Shown here piece by piece: positions 8,179 to 16,400 of a DNA stretch of 64,000 nt. The notes under the pieces were generated by a model. That model made no database searches. It saw only the letters and a list, made by a program, of their open reading frames with translations, and had not been told where the DNA came from. Source of the stretch: Actinomycetospora sp. NBRC 106375 (lineage in GTDB: Bacteria > Actinomycetota > Actinomycetes > Mycobacteriales > Pseudonocardiaceae); assembly GCF_030269665.1 (NCBI RefSeq), contig NZ_BSTS01000004.1:186001-250000 (forward strand), in the 5' to 3' direction. The position numbers and the translations under genes were made by a program. Every line of letters starts with the position of its first letter. Position 1 is the stretch's first letter.

Positions 8179-9309
8179 TCAGGCCTGGGCCAGCGCGGGG
8201 GCGGGTTCGGCGTCGGGGAGCTCGGCCTCCTTCTCGCGGATGATCGGCAGGACCTCCTTGCCGAACTGCTCGATCTCCTCCTTCACGTGCAGGAAGCACA
8301 GGAGGTTGAGGTCGACGCCGAGCTTCTTGTACTCGATGATCCGGTCGGCGACCTGCTCGGCGGTGCCGATGAGCTGGGTCTTGAAGCCGTCGTTGTACTG
8401 CACGAGGTCCTCGAACGACGACTCCGCCCACATGCCCTTGCCGTCGGAGGCCGACGCGCCGGCCTGCTGGACGGCCTGGCGGAAGCCCTCGACCTGGTCC
8501 TTGTTGGCCTTGTCGACGATCTCGCGCAGGGTGTCGCGGGCCTCCTTCTCGGAGTCCCGGACGATCATGAAGCCGTTGAGCCCGAAGTTCACCGTGCGGT
8601 CGTTCTCCGCGGCCTCGGTGTTGACGTCGTGGAGCTGCTCGACGACACCGTCGAAGTCCTTGCCGTTGGAGAAGTAGAAGTCCGACACGCGGCCGGCCAT
8701 CTTGCGCGCCGCCGTCGAGTTGCCGCCCTGGAAGATCTCCGGGTGCGGCCGCTCCGGGGTGTTGAGCGGCTTGGGCTTCAGCGAGTAGTCGTGGAACCGG
8801 TAGAAGTCGCCGAGGAACGTGAAGTCGTCCTCCTCCCAGATCCCCTTGAGGCAGCGGATGAACTCCTCGGTGCGCCGGTAGCGCTCGTCGTGCTCGAGCC
8901 ACGGCTCGCCGAAGGCCTGGAACTCGCCCTTGAACCACCCGGAGACGACGTTGGTGGCGAAGCGGCCGTTCGTCAGGTGGTCGGCGGTGGCGCCGAAGTT
9001 GGCGAAGACGCCGGGGTGCCACATGCCGGGGTGCACGGCGGCCATGACCTTGAGGCGCTCGGTCGCCATCATGATCGCCAGCGAGAGCGACGTGGACTCG
9101 TGCTGGTACTCGGCCGAGTAGCTGGCCATGTACCGGACCTGGGAGAGCGCGAACTCGAACCCGGCGTTCTCCGCCGCGATGGCGGTCTCGCGGTTGTAGT
9201 CCCAGTTCCAGTCGGTGCGCTGCTCGATGGCGCTGGTGACCAGGCCCCCGGAGACGTTGGGGACCCAGTAGGCGAAGCGCAGGGGCTTGGTGGGGGTGCC
9301 GACGGACAC
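8179..9309 (-). CDS. LLM-class flavin-dependent monooxygenase, SfnG-like
   Basis: This 376-residue protein is a bacterial-luciferase-like FMNH2-dependent monooxygenase. FAYWVPNVSGGLV near the N-terminus, IEQRTDWNWDYNRE, NVVSGWFKGEFQAFGEPW, YRRTEEFIRCLKGIW and EIFQGGNSTAAR strongly resemble dimethylsulfone monooxygenase SfnG and its relatives, as I remember that family. The GTG start has GAGGAGG 9 nt upstream. Its substrate here could be a sulfone or another small organosulfur or nitrogen compound. The upstream amidase homologue and purine permease on the same strand make a nitrogen-compound pathway equally possible. The 226-bp gap in front suggests its own promoter. Confidence 0.82.
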   Translation of the reverse strand: MSVGTPTKPLRFAYWVPNVSGGLVTSAIEQRTDWNWDYNRETAIAAENAGFEFALSQVRYMASYSAEYQHESTSLSLAIMMATERLKVMAAVHPGMWHPGVFANFGATADHLTNGRFATNVVSGWFKGEFQAFGEPWLEHDERYRRTEEFIRCLKGIWEEDDFTFLGDFYRFHDYSLKPKPLNTPERPHPEIFQGGNSTAARKMAGRVSDFYFSNGKDFDGVVEQLHDVNTEAAENDRTVNFGLNGFMIVRDSEKEARDTLREIVDKANKDQVEGFRQAVQQAGASASDGKGMWAESSFEDLVQYNDGFKTQLIGTAEQVADRIIEYKKLGVDLNLLCFLHVKEEIEQFGKEVLPIIREKEAELPDAEPAPALAQA

Positions 9310-9535
9310 GGCAGGTGCCTCCTCGTCGAGGGGGATGACGCGCGGGAGCTCCCACGCGGAAACGGGCGAGAGGTGACGAACGGAGCTCAGCGACAGAGAG
9401 ACGTCGCGAGCTTCCCGTGGTCGACGTGCCGACGGCGCGTCAGTCGTGCCCTACCCATTCCCCGCAACGCTTCCGGTACCGCCGGACCCTGTCAACCGGT
9501 GACCAGTCGGCGTCACACCGTGCTCAGGTCCTTGC
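9310..9535. other. 226-bp intergenic region upstream of the SfnG-like gene
   Basis: It separates the SfnG-like gene from the nitrilase-family gene on the same strand and presumably holds the SfnG-like promoter. I could not identify a hairpin, operator or riboswitch consensus in it. Confidence 0.35.
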
Positions 9536-10612
9536 TCAGGGACGGCGCCACACGTCGCGGGAGTGCAGCAGCTCGATCTGCTTCTCGGTGACCTCGCGCC
9601 GGTAGTCGGCGTGATCGTAGGGCTTGCGGTCCAGGTAGAGGTTCTTCGGGTAGATCGGCTCGGCGTAGATCACCCGGTACTGCTCGGTGGTGAGGTCCTT
9701 GAGCCAGTTGCCGAACTGGGCGCGGGCCCGGAAGTCGCGCAGGGCCCCGATGTCGACGGTGCCGGCCAGGTACGTGGAGTGCCCCGCGTAGCCGACCTCG
9801 CCGACCACCTGGCCCCGGTAGTCGCAGATCATGCTCGGCGAGCCGAACGTGTCGATCGGGACGTCCGAGTCGGTGTGCAGGTAGTACGTGCCGACCTGGT
9901 TGGCGACGACGTACATGTTGTTGTCCAGCGCTCGCGCCCGGTTCTGGATCTCGTAGAACCCGTTGCCGGCGTGCGGGTGGGGGTACGGGCCGCGGTAGGC
10001 CACCTCGCAGCCGTTCATCGCCAGCCCGCGCGCGTTCTCCGGGTAGGACGCCTCGTTCGCCATCATGATCCCGAGGCGGCCGATGTCGGTGTCGGCCACC
10101 GGGTAGAACGCGTCGAGACCGTCGCCGTAGAGCTCGACCCACCGGTCCCACACGTTGTGCGGGGTCACCGAGTGCTCGACCGGTTGCAGCGGCGTGACCT
10201 TGTAGTGGGTCAGCACGATCTCCTGCTGCGGCGAGAGCGCGAACCCCACGTTGAAGAACCGGCCCGGGAACTCCGGGTGCCGCGCCTTCGCGGTGGCCAT
10301 CACGTACGCGTCGTAGGTGGCGGCCAGCCGGCCCAGCGCGTCGGTCTCCGGGCCCGGCACGTCGATGGCGCACTCGCGGGCGAACCACTCGTGGTCGTGG
10401 TCGAGGACCTCGTCGTTGAAGCCCTGCAGCGCGCCCTCGGGAATGGTGATCAGCCGGACCGGCAGCGCCATCGCCGAGAGCCACGACGCGGCCTTGGCGA
10501 GGTGCTCCAGGTGCTCGAGGTTGACCTTGATCTCGTCGCGGTAGCGGATCCCGCGCATCGTCGGGATCAGGCCGACCACCTGGTAGGGCTCGATCACCCC
10601 GGGCTTGACCAC
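9536..10612 (-). CDS. Nitrilase-superfamily aliphatic amidase homologue lacking the catalytic Cys
   Basis: This 358-residue protein has the carbon-nitrogen hydrolase fold. The catalytic Glu is in TIPEGAL and the Lys in LTHYKVTP. The third catalytic position should be Cys (aliphatic amidases have ICDDGNYPE), but here the aligned stretch reads MMANEASYPE, with Ala at the nucleophile. The remaining features (GCEVAYRGPYPHP, NNMYVVANQVGTY, GSPSMICDYRG) are well kept, so the gene does not look decayed. It may be a non-hydrolytic pseudoenzyme, binding protein or sensor. It starts with GTG 13 bp after the permease stop, so the two are probably cotranscribed. Confidence 0.82.
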   Translation of the reverse strand: MVKPGVIEPYQVVGLIPTMRGIRYRDEIKVNLEHLEHLAKAASWLSAMALPVRLITIPEGALQGFNDEVLDHDHEWFARECAIDVPGPETDALGRLAATYDAYVMATAKARHPEFPGRFFNVGFALSPQQEIVLTHYKVTPLQPVEHSVTPHNVWDRWVELYGDGLDAFYPVADTDIGRLGIMMANEASYPENARGLAMNGCEVAYRGPYPHPHAGNGFYEIQNRARALDNNMYVVANQVGTYYLHTDSDVPIDTFGSPSMICDYRGQVVGEVGYAGHSTYLAGTVDIGALRDFRARAQFGNWLKDLTTEQYRVIYAEPIYPKNLYLDRKPYDHADYRREVTEKQIELLHSRDVWRRP

Positions 10613-10625
10613 ACCGGGAAGTACC

Positions 10626-12062
10626 TCACAGCCCGAAGAGCACCCGCAACGGTGTGACGGCGAAGTAGAGGACGAACGCGACGGCGACGACCCACATCAG
10701 CGGGTGGATCTCGCGGACCCGCCCCGTGGCCGAGCGCAGCAGCACCCAGCTGATGAACCCCGCGCCGATGCCGTTGGCGATCGAGTAGGTGAACGGCATG
10801 ACGACGATGGTCAGGAACACCGGCAGGGCGACCGAGAAGTCCGACCACTCGACGTCGCGGACGCCGCCGATCATGAGCGCGCCGACGATGACGAGCGCCG
10901 GCGCGGCGGCCTCGACGGGGACGATCTCGTAGAGCGGGGTGAAGAACATCGCCGCGAGGAAGAGCAGCCCGGTGACGATGTTCGCGAGGCCCGTCCGGGC
11001 GCCCTCGGCGATCCCGGACGCCGACTCCACGAACACGGTGTTGGAGCTGGCCGAGGCGGCGCCGCCGGCGATCGCGCCGGAGCCCTCGACGACGAGCGCG
11101 CGCCCGATGTTGGGCAGCTGGCCCTTCTCGTCGAGCAGACCCGCCTGGCGCCCGAGCCCGGTCATCGTGCCCATCGCGTCGAAGAAGTTCGCGAGCACGA
11201 GCGTGAAGACCAGCAGCGTCACCGCCAGGGCGGGCAGCTCCAGGAACGCGCCGAACGAGACGTCGCCGACCAGCGACAGGTCGGGCAGGGAGACGATCGA
11301 CGAGGGCAGACCCGGGTAGCCGAGGTTCCAGCCCTTGGGGTTCGTCCCGTTGGACGGGCCGACGGCCACGATGGCCTCGACGAGGATCGCGAGCACCGTC
11401 GTGCCGAGCACGCCGAGCAGGATCCCCGCGCGCACACCGCGGGCGACGAGGACGCCGGTGAGCAGCAGACCGACGCAGAACACCGCCGTCGGCCACGACG
11501 CGATCGAGCCCTCGATGCCGAGTCCCACCGGGACCGTGGTGTTGGCCGCGTCGGGCAGGCGCCGGACGAACCCGGCGTCGACCAGCCCGATGAACGCGAT
11601 GAACGCCCCGATCCCGGCCGCGATGGCGATCTTGAGCGGGCCCGGGATCGCGTTGAACACCGCGGTGCGGAACCCGGTCAGACCGAGGATCACGATGATG
11701 ATGCCGTTGACGACGACCAGGCCCATGGCCTGGGGCCACGTCACCTGCGGGGCGATCGTGACCGCGACCAGGGTGTTGATCCCGAGGCCCGTGGCCATCG
11801 CGAACGGGAAGTTGGCGACGAGCCCGAAGACGATCGTCATGACGCCCGCGACCAGGGCGGTCACGGCCGCGACCTGCGGCACGGTCAGCGTCATCCCCAG
11901 CACGTCGCGCTTCGCCGACGGCGAGGCCGGGTCGATGCTGCCGAGGATCAGGGGGTTGAGGACGACGATGTAGGCCATCGTCACGAAGGTGACAAGGCCA
12001 CCGCGGACCTCGCGGGCGACCGTCGTCCCGCGCTCGTTGAGCCGGAAGTAGCGCTGCAGCAC
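10626..12062 (-). CDS. NCS2-family purine permease (AzgA type)
   Basis: This is a 478-residue membrane transporter with about 12-14 hydrophobic segments. N-terminal YFRLNERGTTVAREVRGGL, TFVTMAYIVVLNPLIL, the internal LANFFDAMGTMTGLGRQAGL, and VFVESASGIAEGARTGLAN are hallmarks of AzgA-like hypoxanthine/guanine/adenine:H+ symporters. The start is GTG. It heads a probable transcript with the Cys-less amidase homologue, 13 bp downstream. A 40-nt palindrome lies in its upstream region. Confidence 0.9.
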   Translation of the reverse strand: MLQRYFRLNERGTTVAREVRGGLVTFVTMAYIVVLNPLILGSIDPASPSAKRDVLGMTLTVPQVAAVTALVAGVMTIVFGLVANFPFAMATGLGINTLVAVTIAPQVTWPQAMGLVVVNGIIIVILGLTGFRTAVFNAIPGPLKIAIAAGIGAFIAFIGLVDAGFVRRLPDAANTTVPVGLGIEGSIASWPTAVFCVGLLLTGVLVARGVRAGILLGVLGTTVLAILVEAIVAVGPSNGTNPKGWNLGYPGLPSSIVSLPDLSLVGDVSFGAFLELPALAVTLLVFTLVLANFFDAMGTMTGLGRQAGLLDEKGQLPNIGRALVVEGSGAIAGGAASASSNTVFVESASGIAEGARTGLANIVTGLLFLAAMFFTPLYEIVPVEAAAPALVIVGALMIGGVRDVEWSDFSVALPVFLTIVVMPFTYSIANGIGAGFISWVLLRSATGRVREIHPLMWVVAVAFVLYFAVTPLRVLFGL

Positions 12063-12096
12063 GGCGCGCAGGCTAACCGCAACATCACGTCCGTAT

Positions 12097-12136
12097 GTGA
12101 GCGGAATTCCCGGCTATAGCCGGGAATTCCGCTCAC
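12097..12136. repeat. 40-nt palindromic repeat, copy 2 (divergent gene starts)
   Basis: A perfect 40-nt palindrome: GTGAGCGGAATTCCC...GGGAATTCCGCTCAC around GGCTATAGCC. Unlike the other two copies it sits between two divergent genes, 35 bp from the permease start and 15 bp from the DUF2530 start, so simple termination does not explain it. Confidence 0.92.
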
Positions 12137-12150
12137 GTAGGGTGCGGCGC

Positions 12151-12417
12151 GTGCCCGCCCGGTTCGATCTGCACGCCGAGCCGCCGCCCCTGCCGCGACG
12201 GCTCACCGACCCGGTGCCCGTCGTGCTCGTGGGCTCGGGGATCTGGCTCGCCGTCGCGGTCGTGCTCGGGGTGCTCGCGCTGACCGGCGTGCGCCCGCTC
12301 GACGTCTGGTTCGCCGCCGCCCTCGTCGGGGTCGCCCTCGGGGCGGTGGGCCTGCTCGTGCTGGGGCTCCAGCGCCGGGCCGTGCGCCGCGGCGTCAAAG
12401 GCGCCCAGAAGCTCTAG
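12151..12417 (+). CDS. DUF2530-type small membrane protein
   Basis: This 88-residue protein starts with an Arg/Glu-rich segment (RFDLHAEPPPLPRRLTDPVP), followed by two hydrophobic helices (about residues 22-45 and 50-72) and a basic tail. The PPPLP...DPxPVV pattern is typical of the DUF2530 family of actinobacteria; function unknown. I chose the GTG at 12151 rather than the ATG at 12097 because the earlier start would lie inside the palindromic repeat. The stop codon abuts that of the convergent sacsin-like gene with no bases between them. Confidence 0.75.
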   Translation: MPARFDLHAEPPPLPRRLTDPVPVVLVGSGIWLAVAVVLGVLALTGVRPLDVWFAAALVGVALGAVGLLVLGLQRRAVRRGVKGAQKL

Positions 12418-15400
12418 TCAGCCGGACAGCGCGGCGAGCAGCCCCTTGAGCGGGTCGTCCGCGTGCACCACGCCGTCGGCGACCCAGACCCCTGGCGTGT
12501 GCTCCTCGGGCGCGCCGCCGCGCTCGTCGTCGACGACGAGCACGCGCAGCCGCTCGTGGAGCACCAGCTCGCCCTCGGGCACCGCGTGGCCCAGCGCGGC
12601 CGCCCAGGCGACGACCGCGGGGATCCGCTCCCACGCCACGGCCCGACCGCCCTCGCGCAGGGACACGCGGACGCGCTCCGAGGCCGGGGCGAGGTCCATC
12701 AGGTCGGCCAGCACGGCGGGGTCCCCGGGGCCGGGCAGCACCAGCACCGACGCCGGCAGGACCCCGGCGAGCTGGGCGTGGTCGAGTACCGCGGGCGGGA
12801 CCTCGCGGCGCCCGCCGGGGTCGGCGTCGCGCACGGTGCCGTCGGCGACGCGGACACGGTCCGGCGGCTCGACGTCGGCGACGGTGACCCGCCCGGCGGC
12901 GACGGCCTCGGCGAGGGCGGCGTGCGCCGTCGCGGCGATCGCCGCGGGCACCGCGCGGGCGGGGTCAGCGAGGCGGGCGAGCAGGTCGGTCGCGTCGTCG
13001 GCGCCCGCGACGCGCGGCCGGGTGCGGACCCCGACCGCGGCGAGGAAGGCCGGGTCGAGGGCGGCGGCGACGTCGTCGGGCACCGGGTCGTAGAGCCCGG
13101 CGACGGCCGCGGCGCCGGGCAGACGCCACGCCGTCGGCGGGCGCCCGCCGAGCCGCCCGTGCCGCCCGAGCCACCACGCGGTGTAGGGCCGTGGCCCGTC
13201 GTCACCGGCGGCCTCCACCGGGCGCGCGCCGCCGAGGGCCTCGCGGACCTCGCGGTCGCCGGCGAGCACCGGCCAGGCGGCGTCCCAGCGGTCGTCGGCG
13301 ACGAGGTCGAGGTCCCGGACGGCGACCAACGGCGCCGGCTCGAGGACCTGCTCGGGATCGGGGTCCATCTCCTCGGCCCACCACAGCTCCTCGTCGTCGA
13401 GGTCGTGGTCGGGGCCGGTGGGCGCCTCGTCGCGCAGGACCGCGAACCCGTCCAGGACGCCGAGCGCGGTGAGCGCGTGGCGCGGGTGGGCGGCGGCGAC
13501 CGACGGGTCGAGCACCCCGAGCGGCCCGTCGGGGTCGACCAGCCCGCGCAGCACGCCGTCGGGCAGCACGAGCTCGTCGGCACGCCGGTACGTGGCCCCG
13601 AGATCGGGCAGGGCGAGCGCCCCCAGGTCGCGGTCGGCCTGCGCGCCGCGGGCGACCAGGTCGAGCACCAGGGCCGCGAGCGCGTCCAGGCCCTCGCGGT
13701 CCGCGCCCGCCTCGGCGTCGTCGAGCGAGCGGTCGACGGCCTCGCGCAGGGCGGGGTCGGCCAGCAGCGCGGACCCGTCGACGGGGCGGGCGCCGAGCGC
13801 GGTGAGCAGGTCGCGGGCGCCCGGGTCGTCGTCGAGGCCGGGCGCGGCGACCCGCAGACCGGGCACCCCGGCGGCCGCGAGGCGGTCGGCGAGCCCGGTG
13901 TCGTCGCCGGGCAGCAGCACCCCGCGCGCGGAGTGCACCAGCCGGCCGTCGGCGAGCGGCACCGGCAGCCCCGCCAGCTCCTCGCGGGCGGCGGGCGTCG
14001 CCAGCGCGGGCAGCGCGGCCAGCCCGGCGAGCAGGCTGCGCCACCACGCCACGGGCCGGTCGACGCCGGCGAGCGCCTCGACCAGCGTCGCCGGCCCGAC
14101 GCGCCCGACCCCGACCGCCGCCAGCGCCGCGGCGTGCCGTGGCTCGGCGAGGGCGGCGTCGAGCAGGCCCGGGAGCACCGGCGCGAGCTGCTCGGCCAGC
14201 GCGGCGAGCACCGCGGGCGGGCCGGTCGGATCGAGGTCCAGCACCTGCGCCGCGGCCGGGGCGAGATCGTCGCCGGCCACGGCGGGCGGCAGCCACGGTG
14301 TCGTGCGCAGCGCCGCGAGCACCCCGTCGCGCAGGGAGGCGTCCACCGCCGACGCCGGGAGTGCGGGGCGCGGGACCAGCGCGGGGCGCTCGACTCCGGG
14401 GCGGGCGCGCACGAGGTCGGGATAGCGCGCGGCGGCGGCCGCCAGGACGTGCTCGGTGACCGGCCCGGCCCGCACGTGGCGGCGGTCCGGGTCGAGCGGG
14501 ACGGTCGCGAGCAGGCGGGCCGGGAGCGTCGTGTGCTCGTCGGTCGGCGTCGGGGCGTGCAGCACGTCGGGGTGCTCGGCGTCGATCACGACCCCGCCGC
14601 CCGGCTCGGCCCACGTCACGCGCCAGCCCGGGCGGGCGCGGTCCTCGACGGCGAGGTCGGCGAGCAGCTCGGCCGGGACGGTGCCCTCGGCGTGGGCGAC
14701 GTGCCACCGGCGGTCGCCGACGACGACGGCGTCGGACTCCTCGACGCGTGCGACGACGCCGTCGGGCAGGTCGACGGCGTGCAGCGCGGGCAGGGCGAGC
14801 AGCAGGTCGGGCGCCTGGGCCGCGGCGGTGGCGAGGAGCGCGGCCGGGTCGAGGCCCGGGCGCAGGGGCAGGCGCACCTCGGTGTCGGTGCCCGCCGGGG
14901 GCGCCGGCTCGTCGGGCTCGGTGGGCCAGGCGAGCCGCAGGGCCGGCGCGGCGCCGTCGCGGCGGGCGAGCTCCTCGGCGAGCGCCCCGACGCCGGTGTC
15001 GGCGATCGCGCGGGCGGTGCGCGCCCGGTCGAACACCACGCCGGCCGTGGCGCCGTCCGCGGTGCGGGTGACGACCCGCGGCGCGTCGCTCACCACGGTG
15101 ACCGCGGCGAACCCGACCCCGAACCGCCCCACCCCGCCCGTGCCGCGCTTGGCCGACGCGCGCAGCGACGCGAGGCCCGCGACGCCGTCGGCGTCGAGCG
15201 GTGCGCCGGACCCGGCGACGCCCAGGACGCCGTCGTCCACCCGCACCCGCAGCACGGTCGTCGTCCCCGCGCGCTCGGCGGCGTCCGCGGCGTTCTGCGC
15301 GAGCTCGACGAACCACCGGTCCCGGTAGCCCCCGCGCAGCAGGTCCTCCTCGGCGTTCGCGTCCTCGCGGAAGCGGGCCGGCGAGGCGGTCCAGGCGTCG

Positions 15401-15471
15401 AGGACCGCGCGGCGCAGTGCCGCGGTGCCGAAGGGGTCCGGGGCCACGTCCGCCGTGTCCCCCTGCGTCAT
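12418..15471 (-). CDS. Large protein with sacsin-type N-terminal HSP90-like ATPase domain
   Basis: This 1,017-residue protein begins with a GHKL/HSP90-like ATPase fold: WFVELAQNAADAAER (N-box, about residue 55), GSGAPLDADGVAGL, and SAKRGTGGVGRFGVGFAAV (lid and glycine motif, residues ~110-130). The remaining ~800 residues are Ala/Leu/Asp-rich with no motif I recognise, apart from an acidic patch near residue 690 (LDDEELWWAEEMDPDPE). Such proteins occur beside DUF3027 genes in actinobacteria, and chaperone-like activity is inferred only from the domain. The upstream DUF3027 stop lies 1 bp from its ATG, implying an operon. Confidence 0.8.
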   Translation of the reverse strand: MTQGDTADVAPDPFGTAALRRAVLDAWTASPARFREDANAEEDLLRGGYRDRWFVELAQNAADAAERAGTTTVLRVRVDDGVLGVAGSGAPLDADGVAGLASLRASAKRGTGGVGRFGVGFAAVTVVSDAPRVVTRTADGATAGVVFDRARTARAIADTGVGALAEELARRDGAAPALRLAWPTEPDEPAPPAGTDTEVRLPLRPGLDPAALLATAAAQAPDLLLALPALHAVDLPDGVVARVEESDAVVVGDRRWHVAHAEGTVPAELLADLAVEDRARPGWRVTWAEPGGGVVIDAEHPDVLHAPTPTDEHTTLPARLLATVPLDPDRRHVRAGPVTEHVLAAAAARYPDLVRARPGVERPALVPRPALPASAVDASLRDGVLAALRTTPWLPPAVAGDDLAPAAAQVLDLDPTGPPAVLAALAEQLAPVLPGLLDAALAEPRHAAALAAVGVGRVGPATLVEALAGVDRPVAWWRSLLAGLAALPALATPAAREELAGLPVPLADGRLVHSARGVLLPGDDTGLADRLAAAGVPGLRVAAPGLDDDPGARDLLTALGARPVDGSALLADPALREAVDRSLDDAEAGADREGLDALAALVLDLVARGAQADRDLGALALPDLGATYRRADELVLPDGVLRGLVDPDGPLGVLDPSVAAAHPRHALTALGVLDGFAVLRDEAPTGPDHDLDDEELWWAEEMDPDPEQVLEPAPLVAVRDLDLVADDRWDAAWPVLAGDREVREALGGARPVEAAGDDGPRPYTAWWLGRHGRLGGRPPTAWRLPGAAAVAGLYDPVPDDVAAALDPAFLAAVGVRTRPRVAGADDATDLLARLADPARAVPAAIAATAHAALAEAVAAGRVTVADVEPPDRVRVADGTVRDADPGGRREVPPAVLDHAQLAGVLPASVLVLPGPGDPAVLADLMDLAPASERVRVSLREGGRAVAWERIPAVVAWAAALGHAVPEGELVLHERLRVLVVDDERGGAPEEHTPGVWVADGVVHADDPLKGLLAALSG

Positions 15472-15472
15472 G

Positions 15473-16303
15473 TCAGCCGTGCGATCCGGCCGGCTCGGGC
15501 TCCATCTCGACGCCGTCGTCGTAGACGAGATCGGCGACCGCCACGAGCGACCCGCTGTCGACCTGCAGCTCGGAGTGCCCGCCGCAGCCGTACTCGGCGT
15601 GCACGACGTGCCCGTCGGCGGGCACGTTGCCGTTGCCGCACACGCCGAACGCGGCGCGCAGCGACCCGGCCACCGGCAGGTAGAACCCGCAGGTCCCGCA
15701 GTGCGCCGAGGCCGACCGGGCCATGTCCGCCCCCGGCCCGAAGTCGCCGTCCGACCAGCGCACCGCGGCGTCCAGACGGCCCTCGCGGCTCATCACGCGC
15801 GGGCGGCCCATGCCCAGCTCGTCGCCGACCTCGCGGACGCCGGGCCCCGTCTCGGCGGCCTCGGCGCCCTCCTCGGAGTCGGGGTCGAGGGCCGCGTGCG
15901 CGGGGACGAGACGCTCGTCGTCGTCCTCGACCGGCAGCAGGTCGCCCGGCCCGAGGTCCTCGGCGCGCAGCCGGTCGGTCCACGGCACCCAGGCGGGCGC
16001 GACCACCGACTCCGGCCCGGGCAGCAGGACGACCTCGCTGACGTTGACGTCGCCCTCCGGCCCGGCGACGGTCACCGCCCAGTACCACCCGCGGTAGCCG
16101 GGCTTGTCGGCCGCGAAGTAGTGGGTCGCGGCGTCGGGCACGTCCTCGGCGCGCAGCGCCACGGCGTCACCGACCTGGGCGTCCTCGCCGTCGGCGGTCT
16201 CCACCGCCGCGGCGCGCGCGAGATCGGCCGCCGCGGCGAGGTGGGCGGCGACGTTGGTCGGGTCGGCGAGCTCGGGCACCACGGTGTCGATTGTGCCGGT
16301 CAT
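15473..16303 (-). CDS. DUF3027-type protein with a cysteine-rich zinc-binding-like centre
   Basis: This is a 276-residue protein. The C-terminal third carries HCGTCGFYLP, GVCGNGNV and EYGCGGHSE, spaced like a treble-clef or zinc-ribbon site. The N-terminal half has YFAADKPGYRGWYWAVTV and EVVLLPGP, the hallmark of the DUF3027 family. Function unknown. I chose the ATG at 16303 (MTGTIDT) over the GTG at 16357, which would extend into the divergent promoter region. It probably leads an operon with the sacsin-like ATPase gene and is divergent from the MFS gene. Confidence 0.8.
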   Translation of the reverse strand: MTGTIDTVVPELADPTNVAAHLAAAADLARAAAVETADGEDAQVGDAVALRAEDVPDAATHYFAADKPGYRGWYWAVTVAGPEGDVNVSEVVLLPGPESVVAPAWVPWTDRLRAEDLGPGDLLPVEDDDERLVPAHAALDPDSEEGAEAAETGPGVREVGDELGMGRPRVMSREGRLDAAVRWSDGDFGPGADMARSASAHCGTCGFYLPVAGSLRAAFGVCGNGNVPADGHVVHAEYGCGGHSELQVDSGSLVAVADLVYDDGVEMEPEPAGSHG

Positions 16304-16400
16304 CCGGTCGTGCGTGGGAGGCGCCCTGCCCGCCACACCCGGTCGCGCCGCGGTCACCGAGGGTGTCCCGGCCCGGCGGCCCGTCGGTCATCATGGACCC

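Noticed and set aside
9310-9535. Riboswitch or small RNA in front of the SfnG-like gene
   Set aside because: No consensus or strong stem set is visible. Length alone is not evidence.
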